The position numbers and the translations under genes were made by a program. Below are positions 1-5,195 of a stretch of DNA of 5,223 nucleotides, piece by piece; position 1 is the first letter of the stretch; the number at the start of each line of letters is the position of its first letter. The notes beneath the pieces were generated by a model. It was not told the origin of the DNA. It ran no database searches and saw nothing but the letters and a program-made list of their open reading frames with translations. Source of the stretch: Deltaproteobacteria bacterium (GTDB lineage Bacteria; Desulfobacterota; DSM-4660; Desulfatiglandales; Desulfatiglandaceae); the NCBI GenBank assembly GCA_003646995.1, contig QMLZ01000227.1:1-5223 (forward strand). The letters are read 5' to 3'.

Positions 1-191
1 AGTCTATATTTCCCCTTTATTCTGAGAGATCTGTAATGAGAGAGTCGGTATTTCAGCGGTTTTCCGGAATACGGTACATCCTGTAGTTTCTTCACTTTCT
101 TCGCTAACTCTTCCATCAATGCTTTATCTTTCTTCTTCACCCCCTCAATCTGTTTCTTGAAGATTCTGGTGTACTTCAGACCGTATACCAC
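1..191 (-). CDS. RelE/ParE-type toxin, 3' end cut by window edge
   Basis: Sixty-three codons are visible from a GTG start at 191, and the frame is still open at base 1. The protein is small and strongly basic. Two lysine-rich helices (about residues 9-37) are followed by PYSGKPLKYRLSHYRSLRI, the beta-strand region usual in RelE/ParE-superfamily toxins, which are ribosome-dependent mRNA interferases or gyrase poisons of roughly 85-95 residues. About 20-30 residues are probably missing. I chose GTG 191 because GGAGTGATC lies immediately upstream, overlapping the end of the antitoxin gene, and an in-frame stop occurs a few codons further up. It begins 4 bases after the antitoxin stop, the usual antitoxin-first layout that couples translation. 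Whether it is RelE-like or ParE-like cannot be decided without the C-terminal catalytic residues. Confidence 0.8.
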   Translation of the reverse strand, partial: MVYGLKYTRIFKKQIEGVKKKDKALMEELAKKVKKLQDVPYSGKPLKYRLSHYRSLRIKGKYR

Positions 192-195
192 AAGA

Positions 196-420
196 TCACT
201 CCAGAAACAAATTATTTAAATCCTCTTCCGATTTGATTACGAAAGTATTCCCTTCTCTAATATCTTTCTCACTTTCCTTTATCTGTTCCATCAAATCCTT
301 ATCGCTTAAGATCTCTATGGTCTCCATCAAAGATTCCATTTCTCCAATCAGGCTTTCAAAGTCCTCTTTGCGTAGCACTACGTTTCCCTTGACCTCTTTT
401 ATTCTCACAACACTTACCAT
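196..420 (-). CDS. RelB/Phd-type antitoxin
   Basis: A 74-residue acidic protein encoded directly upstream of the RelE/ParE-like toxin. Residues 1-17 (VVRIKEVKGNVVLRKEDF) look like a short beta-rich or swapped-hairpin DNA-binding start. Residues 20-55 form a charged amphipathic helix, and the C-terminal FVIKSEEDLNNLF resembles the toxin-wrapping tail found in archaeal RelB and Phd-like antitoxins. Its expected role is to neutralise the toxin and repress the pair's own promoter. The ATG at 420 is preceded by GAGGTGAT at close spacing, a near-perfect archaeal ribosome-binding site. The assignment rests on size, charge and position more than on a diagnostic motif, so the exact antitoxin family is open. 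Confidence 0.75.
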   Translation of the reverse strand: MVSVVRIKEVKGNVVLRKEDFESLIGEMESLMETIEILSDKDLMEQIKESEKDIREGNTFVIKSEEDLNNLFLE

Positions 421-470
421 TGTATCACCTCTACTTTATGGAAGATTGAATGGATACTATGTCTTGCTGT

Positions 471-484
471 ACATATCATAAAGT
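471..484 (-). promoter_or_regulatory. possible TATA box of the RelBE-like pair
   Basis: On the minus strand ACTTTATGATATGT contains TTTATGATA, a fair match to an archaeal TATA element, about 55 bases before the antitoxin ATG. That spacing would place a transcription start some 30 bases before the ATG. The element runs into ATGTACAGCAAG, part of a 14-base sequence found again inverted at 2308-2321, so an operator could overlap it. The rest of the gap 421-486 holds only the ribosome-binding site. Weakly supported. Confidence 0.3.
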
Positions 485-486
485 TG

Positions 487-939
487 TCACCCCCTCCGCC
501 TCATATACCCCATGAACGTCCTCGCCGAATGCCATAGCCTCTTCATCTCGTCCAGGCTATGCCGCCTCAAAACCTGCCTCACAGCAAGCGGAACATATCC
601 CAAGGACATATAATATCCCTTTAATATCTTATCCACTTCTTTCACCATCTCCTCATTTGCAAGTCCCGGATAAGAGATCACAGCCTTCTGATGCCCCTCG
701 TAATCAAGACGCCCATCCGGATCATCAGTCAACAAATATCCATCCACCTTGCACCGCTCATAAGACTCTATCCCCGAAAACGGAGAAGCAACCGAAACCT
801 GCAGGATATCAGCCCGCACATCCTTTATCAACTTCCCGGTCATCTCTACCATCTCTTTTGCTTCTTTTATAGCACTTAAGATGAAATCATTGTGATTGAA
901 CAAATCTATCCTTCTTTCAGATGTTATTGAGACGTCCAT
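487..939 (-). CDS. C-terminal fragment of an HpnJ-like radical SAM protein
   Basis: A 150-residue protein whose residues from about 16 onward align without gaps to residues 351-413 of the complete radical SAM protein encoded at 2347-3801, and then on through its C-terminal tail. It has no CxxxCxxC motif and no B12 domain, so it cannot bind the iron-sulfur cluster or act as a radical enzyme. The glycine motif IIGLPGET of the parent is replaced by ILSAIKEA, a further sign of lost function. The first 15 residues have no visible counterpart. I prefer the ATG at 939 over the TTG two codons earlier because GGAGGTGG ends 6 bases before it. That strong site, and a 24-base gap after the PIN gene, suggest it is still translated in the toxin-antitoxin unit. 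Its last 180 or so bases are far more like the parent than the rest. It may be a relic or an adopted partner protein. Confidence 0.8.
   Translation of the reverse strand: MDVSITSERRIDLFNHNDFILSAIKEAKEMVEMTGKLIKDVRADILQVSVASPFSGIESYERCKVDGYLLTDDPDGRLDYEGHQKAVISYPGLANEEMVKEVDKILKGYYMSLGYVPLAVRQVLRRHSLDEMKRLWHSARTFMGYMRRRG
490..708 (-). repeat. radical SAM tail repeat, copy 1
   Basis: The tail portion of the 150-residue fragment. Bases 583-675 match 2440-2532 at 89 of 93 positions, and the whole 493-675 stretch is about 89 % identical to the enzyme copy. The upstream neighbouring 129 bases of coding sequence are only about 69 % identical. Bases 670-709 instead match the DUF433-fused copy almost perfectly. 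Confidence 0.85.
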
Positions 940-963
940 CTTCAACCACCTCCTCGCAAATAT

Positions 964-1467
964 TCATAACCCATCCGCAAAAAACCATAGTATGTCCTCC
1001 TTTCCTTTTATCACCGTGTTATCTTTGATTTCGATCTCTCTTAATATATTGCTCATCTCTTTCTTATCTACAATCCTTTTTTTCGCACTCAGAATGAGAA
1101 TATCCTTCAAATCCATAACTTTTATTCCATTCTCTTCGCAGAATCTAACTGCCAGAGAATCGTTCGTCAGAAATACAGCATCTCTTCCTTTTGCAATAGC
1201 CAATCCTTCTGCTTCCCCGGTATGTATCTTTTTGTTCTCAATAAAACTCTTGAAATCCTGAATTTCTTCTTCTTTTATCGAAATTAACCTTATACTACTG
1301 AAAATTAAATCTGGGAATGAAAAACCAACGCTTCTGGCACGTAAAAGTTCAGCATAAACAAGATTGGTTATACAAAGATCTGATTTTGAAAATATTCTTT
1401 TAAGCAGGTCAATTCTATCTATTTTGGCAAAAGTGCTTGCAATATCGCAGTCAATGATAACGAGCAT
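964..1467 (-). CDS. PIN-domain (VapC/DUF3368-like) toxin nuclease
   Basis: A 167-residue PIN-fold protein, a Mg/Mn-dependent ribonuclease class that cuts tRNA, rRNA or mRNA. The acidic active-site set is visible in the usual order: D6 (with D8) in LVIIDCDIA, E40 in VYAELL, E85 in TGEAEGLAIA, and D103 in FLTNDSLA. The spacing GEAEGLAIA...AVFLTND fits the DUF3368-like branch that commonly pairs with UPF0175. Residues after about 125 form a charged helical extension, so it is somewhat longer than a typical 130-150-residue VapC. The ATG directly abuts the TGA of the UPF0175 gene, with GGTGAT just upstream as ribosome-binding site, so synthesis is coupled to that of its antitoxin. No catalytic residue appears lost, so it is probably an active toxin. 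Confidence 0.87.
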   Translation of the reverse strand: MLVIIDCDIASTFAKIDRIDLLKRIFSKSDLCITNLVYAELLRARSVGFSFPDLIFSSIRLISIKEEEIQDFKSFIENKKIHTGEAEGLAIAKGRDAVFLTNDSLAVRFCEENGIKVMDLKDILILSAKKRIVDKKEMSNILREIEIKDNTVIKGKEDILWFFADGL

Positions 1468-1761
1468 TCAATCACCAGTCGCCCTATATATTCTCCTCTC
1501 GCTTTCTTCCTTTGATCCCCCGACCTCTATTCTGAAGCCCCTGCTCCGGAGTATCTCCTTAAATTCTTCCACAGTCGTCCCAGCCATATCCGCTGCTTTC
1601 CAGAGGCTCACCTCTTTGTTTCTGTAAATCTCTACAGCCATCTCTACCTTTAACCCGGGCTTCAAATTTAAAAGTGCCCTGTATGCATCTTCAATGAGAT
1701 TATCCACACTCCCGTAATATTTCGGCACCAGAGCCTTTGGAAGGTTCTCTGCTAAATACAT
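1468..1761 (-). CDS. UPF0175 family antitoxin (HTH)
   Basis: A 97-residue protein with the UPF0175 signature: a helical N-terminus, then KVEMAVEIYRNKEVSLWKAADMAG and TVEEFKEILRSRGF (about residues 38-76). These form a helix-turn-helix in which the KAADMAG segment is the first helix of the DNA-binding unit. Members are antitoxins of PIN-type toxins and are thought to repress their own operon. The stop codon touches the start of the PIN gene. The ATG at 1761 lies 9 bases after the DUF433-fusion stop. The only good ribosome-binding site, GGGAGGT, is inside the end of that upstream gene, 13 bases from the ATG. This is a rather long spacing, so translation may depend on reading through from the fusion gene. 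The last 18 residues are a charged tail likely to contact the toxin. Confidence 0.87.
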   Translation of the reverse strand: MYLAENLPKALVPKYYGSVDNLIEDAYRALLNLKPGLKVEMAVEIYRNKEVSLWKAADMAGTTVEEFKEILRSRGFRIEVGGSKEESERRIYRATGD

Positions 1762-1770
1762 ATTTGTATG

Positions 1771-2193
1771 TTATACCTCCCGCCCTATAAACTGTTGCTC
1801 GCTTCTTGCACATCTCAATAACACCCTCGCCGAATACCAGAGCCTCCGCATCTCACCGACCCCACACCTCCTCAGCACCACCTCACAGCAATCAAAACAC
1901 AACCCAGCGACAGAACAACACCCCTCCAGCACCCCGCCAACCCGCTCAGCCATCTCCTCATCCGTTAGCCACGAATAAGAGATCACCGCCTTCTGATGCC
2001 CCTCGTAATCAAGATCAGAGACCGTCCATGCTGCATATTCCAGTGCTTGTTTAACATCTTCCCTTTCGAGTTCCGGATAGTCATCTAAAATCTCTTCAAC
2101 GATTTTACCAGCAGCAAGTAGTTTGATTATCAATGATACAGGTATCCTGATCCCCCTGACGCATGGCTGACCGCCCATAATCTCAGAATCCAT
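1771..2193 (-). CDS. DUF433 antitoxin domain fused to a radical SAM C-terminal tail
   Basis: A 140-residue chimera. Residues 1-57 are a DUF433 domain: EIMGGQPCVRGIRIPVSLI is the family hallmark, followed by the helical ILDDYPELEREDVKQALEYAAW. DUF433 proteins are normally about 75 residues long and serve as antitoxins, usually to a DUF5615/PIN-like toxin. At residue 60-61 the sequence switches to LDYEGHQKAVISY and continues as a 70-residue homolog of the tail of the HpnJ-like enzyme (its residues 413-484), then ends in a short extra extension. No DUF5615 partner follows. The tail has many Y-to-C, D-to-G and K-to-G/E changes compared with the enzyme. Reading upstream of the ATG gives DRIT in frame, matching the usual DUF433 start (RIT before the D/P-EIMGG), but no ATG, GTG or TTG lies in that frame before a stop. 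The N-terminus may therefore be damaged or start at an unusual codon. Confidence 0.8.
   Translation of the reverse strand: MDSEIMGGQPCVRGIRIPVSLIIKLLAAGKIVEEILDDYPELEREDVKQALEYAAWTVSDLDYEGHQKAVISYSWLTDEEMAERVGGVLEGCCSVAGLCFDCCEVVLRRCGVGEMRRLWYSARVLLRCARSEQQFIGREV
1810..2013 (-). repeat. radical SAM tail repeat, copy 2 (DUF433-fused)
   Basis: This segment encodes LDYEGHQKAVISY...EEM...VLRR...EMRRLWYSAR. It is the same tail found at 490-708 (copy 1) and 2350-2565 (copy 3). Bases 1975-2014 match 670-709 at 39 of 40 positions, while the next 100 or so bases are strongly diverged from both other copies. Similarity returns around EMRRLWYSAR. Confidence 0.82.
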
Positions 2194-2233
2194 CGTAATC
2201 CTATCCAGTTTCGTCCATCTTGCAGGTCTGAAC

Positions 2234-2249
2234 TTTTTTATATTTGCAC
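2234..2249 (-). promoter_or_regulatory. TATA-like promoter of the DUF433-UPF0175-PIN unit
   Basis: The minus strand reads GTGCAAATATAAAAAAGTT here. This combines an AT-rich box AAATATAAA with a purine-rich tract, close to an archaeal TATA/BRE arrangement. It is about 45 bases upstream of the ATG at 2193, leaving room for a transcription start near 2215-2220 and a short leader. It is the only strong candidate in the gap 2194-2346. Confidence 0.5.
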
Positions 2250-2300
2250 ACCTCTACCTCTATTTATCTGTCAGTTCCAATCTCCTTTTTATCGTGTACA

Positions 2301-2337
2301 ATGATTAATATGTACAGCAAGTTATAAACTTAATCAT
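2301..2337. repeat. 8-bp inverted repeat / hairpin after the radical SAM gene
   Basis: ATGATTAA at 2301-2308 is matched by TTAATCAT at 2330-2337, with a 21-base loop. It starts 10 bases past the radical SAM stop codon. TGTACA also appears twice, at 2295-2300 and 2311-2316. There is no T-run after it on the minus strand, so it does not look like a standard terminator. It could be a transcript-end hairpin or an operator for the downstream unit. Confidence 0.4.
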
Positions 2338-2346
2338 GCACCTTCT

Positions 2347-3801
2347 TTACCGCCCTCCGATATACCCCAGAAACATCCTCGTCGAATACCAGAGCCGCCT
2401 CATCTCGTCCAGGCTATGCCTCCTCAAAACCTGCCGCAGAGCAAGCGGAACATAGCGCAAGGACATATAATATCCTTTTAATATCTTGTCCACTTCTTTC
2501 ACCATCTCCTCATTTGCAAGTCCCGGATAAGAAATGATCGCCTTTTGATGCCCCTGCTCATCTAAATACTCATTCGGGTCATCTGTAAGCAAATACCCAT
2601 TTTCCTTACACCATTCGTAAAGTTCTGTTCCGGGAAATGGAGATGAAACAGAAACTTGGATCTGCTCAGGCTTTATCTCTTTTATGAATCTCCTCGTCTT
2701 CTCTATCGTCGCCTTAGTCTCCCCAGGCAAGCCGATAATGAAATCCGCATGTAACAGCAACCCGGCACCCTTCACATTCTTTGCAAATTCCCTCGCCAGC
2801 TCAACCGTAAATCCCTTTTTTATATTTTTCAATATTTCATCGTCTGCCGATTCAAAACCGGTGATGAGAAACCTGCAGTTAGTCCTTCTCATCTCTTTCA
2901 TCGTCTCCGGATCAAGCGTATCCGCTCTTGCGTTGCATGACCAGCTTACATCCAAACCCCTCTCCACGTACCCCTTACAGAACTCCATGACCCTATTCTT
3001 GCTTATCGTGAAGGTATCATCCTCAAGAAAGACTTCTTTAACTTCTGGCAAATTCCCTTCAATCCACTCAAGTTCATCAAGAAGATTTTCGACGCTTCTG
3101 ACCCTGTATGTCCGCCCCATCAATGACTGTGGCCATGAACAGAATGTGCACTTATAAGGGCAACCTCTACCGGTAAATATCTGAACCATCGGATATAACG
3201 AATAGTTAAGGAAATAATCGCGAATATTCAGGTGTCTTTTGTACACCTCAGACACAAACGGCAATCCGTCCAGTTCACCTGACGTAGACCATGGTCTGTT
3301 TGGATTGTGAATAACCTTGCCATTTTGTTTAAATGATATTCCGGAAATATCATCGATGCGTCCCTTCTTTTCCATTCTCTCTGCCAGTTCAGCCAGAGTA
3401 AAATCGTATTCGTATCTCGCAACGATGTCCACGCCACCGTCCAGCATTTTTTCCGGGAATTGGGATGTTGGTGGACCTGCCATAACAACCGGCACATCAG
3501 CATCAAATTCGTTTTTTATTTTTTTAGATACGTCCAGATCGTTGTTCACACTTGTGAAACTTGTTCCAACAACCACCATATCCGGACTAAATTTCCTTAA
3601 ATCCTCTATGACTTTCTCGATGCCCCAATCCCATGCAGGTGCATCAACAAGCCTGACATCATGCCCCTTAGTTTCAAGTAAGCCGGTAGCGTAAGAAATC
3701 CAGATTGGGTAGTAGAGCGTGCCACCTCTTCCGGTATCCTGCCATCTCATTTCCCTGCCAAAGTGCGAGAAGTATGGCGGATTTAGCATATATATTTTCA
3801 T
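2347..3801 (-). CDS. HpnJ-like B12-type radical SAM protein
   Basis: A complete 484-residue protein. Residues 1-160 form a cobalamin-binding-like Rossmann domain (MKIYMLNPP, VVVGTSFTSV, VVMAGPPTSQ) without a classical DxHxxG motif. Residues 205-390 hold the radical SAM barrel with GRGCPYKCTFC, whose C214, C218 and C221 ligate the 4Fe-4S cluster. FLEDDTF, WSCNARAD, GFESADDEIL and DFIIGLPGET follow in family order. Length and motif order (VYKR...IRDYF, CSWPQ, DDTF, SCNAR, GHQ...YPGL) strongly resemble HpnJ, the bacterial enzyme implicated in forming the cyclitol ether of composite hopanoids. Archaeal relatives include a calditol synthase acting on lipid head groups. The ATG overlaps the glycosyltransferase stop by 4 bases, with GGGGGATGG upstream. 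A ring-rearranging step on a lipid- or glycan-linked sugar is a reasonable inference, but the substrate is unknown and no hopanoid gene is in view. Confidence 0.88.
   Translation of the reverse strand: MKIYMLNPPYFSHFGREMRWQDTGRGGTLYYPIWISYATGLLETKGHDVRLVDAPAWDWGIEKVIEDLRKFSPDMVVVGTSFTSVNNDLDVSKKIKNEFDADVPVVMAGPPTSQFPEKMLDGGVDIVARYEYDFTLAELAERMEKKGRIDDISGISFKQNGKVIHNPNRPWSTSGELDGLPFVSEVYKRHLNIRDYFLNYSLYPMVQIFTGRGCPYKCTFCSWPQSLMGRTYRVRSVENLLDELEWIEGNLPEVKEVFLEDDTFTISKNRVMEFCKGYVERGLDVSWSCNARADTLDPETMKEMRRTNCRFLITGFESADDEILKNIKKGFTVELAREFAKNVKGAGLLLHADFIIGLPGETKATIEKTRRFIKEIKPEQIQVSVSSPFPGTELYEWCKENGYLLTDDPNEYLDEQGHQKAIISYPGLANEEMVKEVDKILKGYYMSLRYVPLALRQVLRRHSLDEMRRLWYSTRMFLGYIGGR
2350..2565 (-). 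repeat. radical SAM tail repeat, copy 3 (in the intact enzyme)
   Basis: The natural C-terminus (residues 413-484) of the complete HpnJ-like protein. It is probably the parent form of the tail, since it sits in the full-length gene. It encodes the GHQKAIISYPGLANEEM and KGYYMSL...VLRRHSLDEM segments also present in copies 1 and 2. Confidence 0.82.
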
Positions 3802-4751
3802 TTCGCCATCCCCCGAAACATCCCGAATCCAAATCCCCAGAACCAGATCGCAATCAGCCCAAAATAGGTAAATAAATTACTCATCTTCGTCTTTGATCCA
3901 AGATACAAACTGATCACCACAATCCCGATAGCACCGAGGATCAGTATCAACGAAGCATACCAGAAATACGAAAACTCCCAGAACGACAGTACAAAGAGTG
4001 CAACAATTACAGAGATGATCGCAGATGGCACAAAATGAAAAACCCTCCCCATATTTCTATGCAACTTGATAGCCTGCATCCTCCCAATTCCATAATTGTA
4101 TGCCTGTTTCATAAACTTTTTCCAGGTCGGTCTTCTGTAATGATAAACAATAGCATCCGGCGTATATAAAATTCTGTATCCCCTTTCCCTTATCCTGTAG
4201 TCCAGTTCCTCATCATCACAGGTGACCAGATCGTGGTTGAATCCACCGACCTCCTCAAGCACTTTTTTTCGATACATCACATTACAGGTCGGGTTGTGAA
4301 ATATTTCGATCACCTCGCTCGCATCAAGCCCATATCTTGCCCCCGGCTTGCTAAGAAAGGATAAAACGTCTCCTACACATTTCACAAACTTGGAATCATC
4401 CTCTGGCGTGATATTCGGACCTCCAACAGATACGATCTCTTCGTCATCGAAGTGCTTGATGAGATTTCGCAGCCAGTTTCTATCAACAACGCAGTCAGCA
4501 TCCGTAAACGCAATAAACTCGCCTTCAGCATTCCGCACGCCAAGATCTCTTGCATAGCTGATCGTGCCCCGATCCTCATACACCACCCTGCACCCGTATC
4601 GTTCAGCAATCTCGACCGTCCCATCGGTAGAATGCCCGTCCACGATGATCGTTTTCATTTCATCCTCCGGATAATCCAGTCCCTCAATCGAATCGAGGCA
4701 CCTCTCAAGTATATCTCCATTGTTCTTCGTCGGAATCACAATCGAGATCAT
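3798..4751 (-). CDS. family 2 glycosyltransferase with C-terminal membrane helices
   Basis: A 317-residue inverting glycosyltransferase of the GT-A fold. ISIVIPTKNNG (residues 2-12) starts the nucleotide-sugar site, VDGHSTDGT follows at 38-45, and TDADC (83-87) carries the metal-binding DxD. HNPTCNVMYRK (152-162) and TCDDEELDYRIRERGY (177-192) supply the acceptor side and catalytic acid cluster. Three hydrophobic segments at about 240-258, 262-285 and 292-312 anchor it in the membrane, so it probably works on a lipid-linked acceptor with its active site in the cytoplasm. A longer frame to 4817 is open, but I chose ATG 4751 because it begins directly before ISIVIP, has GGAGG 6 bases upstream, and overlaps the previous stop as ATGA. 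It also overlaps the radical SAM gene by 4 bases, which makes a joint pathway very likely. Confidence 0.9.
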   Translation of the reverse strand: MISIVIPTKNNGDILERCLDSIEGLDYPEDEMKTIIVDGHSTDGTVEIAERYGCRVVYEDRGTISYARDLGVRNAEGEFIAFTDADCVVDRNWLRNLIKHFDDEEIVSVGGPNITPEDDSKFVKCVGDVLSFLSKPGARYGLDASEVIEIFHNPTCNVMYRKKVLEEVGGFNHDLVTCDDEELDYRIRERGYRILYTPDAIVYHYRRPTWKKFMKQAYNYGIGRMQAIKLHRNMGRVFHFVPSAIISVIVALFVLSFWEFSYFWYASLILILGAIGIVVISLYLGSKTKMSNLFTYFGLIAIWFWGFGFGMFRGMAK

Positions 4752-5119
4752 CCCTCTCCTCCAACCACCATCGCCGCGCGCCCGCCAGCATCCCGCCCCA
4801 CCACCAGATCCGCACACCCATCCCCAGCCATGAGCAGACCCAACATGAAAACAAACCCTGCGAAAAACATCGCCAGCCCCATCATCACACCCCGCTCCAG
4901 CGAGACATGCGCTGAAATAAATCTCATGATCCGGTCCTGCCTGCGCAGATCATGGCGCAATCCGCACCTCTCAGCAATCCCAGCCGTCCGGTCACCCAAA
5001 TGCCCGCTCACGATCTCCGCCACGCCAGCATGGCAGTTCAGCCCTGCAATCGATTGCAGGCACAGCCCGGTAACTCCATCGTTGTTCTTTGCCGGAATCA
5101 CGACTGATACTTCACCCAT
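4748..5119 (-). CDS. truncated, degenerate glycosyltransferase paralog (probable relic)
   Basis: A 123-residue frame whose first 53 residues match the start of the neighbouring glycosyltransferase: VSVVIPAKNN for ISIVIPTKNN, CLQSIAGL for CLDSIEGL, and GIAERCG for EIAERYG. A two-residue gap lies near residue 35. The TDAD metal site and all acceptor motifs are missing, so it cannot be an active transferase. Residues 79-99 (MMGLAMFFAGFVFMLGLLMAG) form one membrane helix, perhaps derived from the family's C-terminal helices after an internal deletion. The rest is Gly/Ala/Val-rich and unlike anything I know. Base composition is visibly richer in G+C than that of the intact gene. I prefer ATG 5119 because GGAG lies 9 bases upstream; the ATG at 5128 sits directly on that site. 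Its stop overlaps the next start as ATGA, so its translation may still feed ribosomes to the real glycosyltransferase. Confidence 0.6.
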   Translation of the reverse strand: MGEVSVVIPAKNNDGVTGLCLQSIAGLNCHAGVAEIVSGHLGDRTAGIAERCGLRHDLRRQDRIMRFISAHVSLERGVMMGLAMFFAGFVFMLGLLMAGDGCADLVVGRDAGGRAAMVVGGEG

Positions 5120-5180
5120 GTTACCCATCTCCTTTCAACTTTTTTGGTCCATTTTTCGCAAACCGCATCCCATGACGTAT

Positions 5181-5195
5181 CGGAAATAATTTCCG
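5181..5195. repeat. perfect palindrome CGGAAAT-A-ATTTCCG
   Basis: Seven-base arms around a single central A, about 60 bases upstream of the start of the glycosyltransferase operon. Its right arm is the beginning of the first 11-bp direct repeat. The position and symmetry suit a binding site for a dimeric regulator, but no bound protein can be named. Confidence 0.6.

Noticed and set aside
233..481. Plus-strand open frames opposite the antitoxin, PIN, radical SAM and glycosyltransferase genes (also for example 896-1261, 2684-3157, 4452-5189).
   Set aside because: They lie antisense to genes with clear family motifs, show low-complexity Ser/Pro/Ile-rich translations and lack matching ribosome-binding sites.
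1810..2013. Diversity-generating retroelement variable region, because adenines are preferentially changed at a protein C-terminus.
   Set aside because: Beyond 1915-1947 many G, C and T positions also differ, the changed adenines became only G rather than all bases, the matching copies are coding tails rather than a non-coding template, and no reverse transcriptase or accessory gene is in the window.
463..2321. A complete insertion sequence bounded by the 14-base inverted repeat.
   Set aside because: No transposase or recombinase is encoded between the repeats, and no target-site duplication is visible next to them.
2301..2337. Intrinsic terminator of the radical SAM operon.
   Set aside because: The stem is AT-rich with a 21-base loop and no T-run follows on the transcribed strand, so it is listed only as an inverted repeat.
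4752..4817. 22-residue N-terminal extension of the glycosyltransferase from the upstream ATG at 4817.
   Set aside because: The extension is Gly/Trp/Arg-rich, has no family similarity and overlaps the preceding gene by 70 bases. ATG 4751 has a GGAGG site, begins right at the conserved strand and makes an ATGA overlap.
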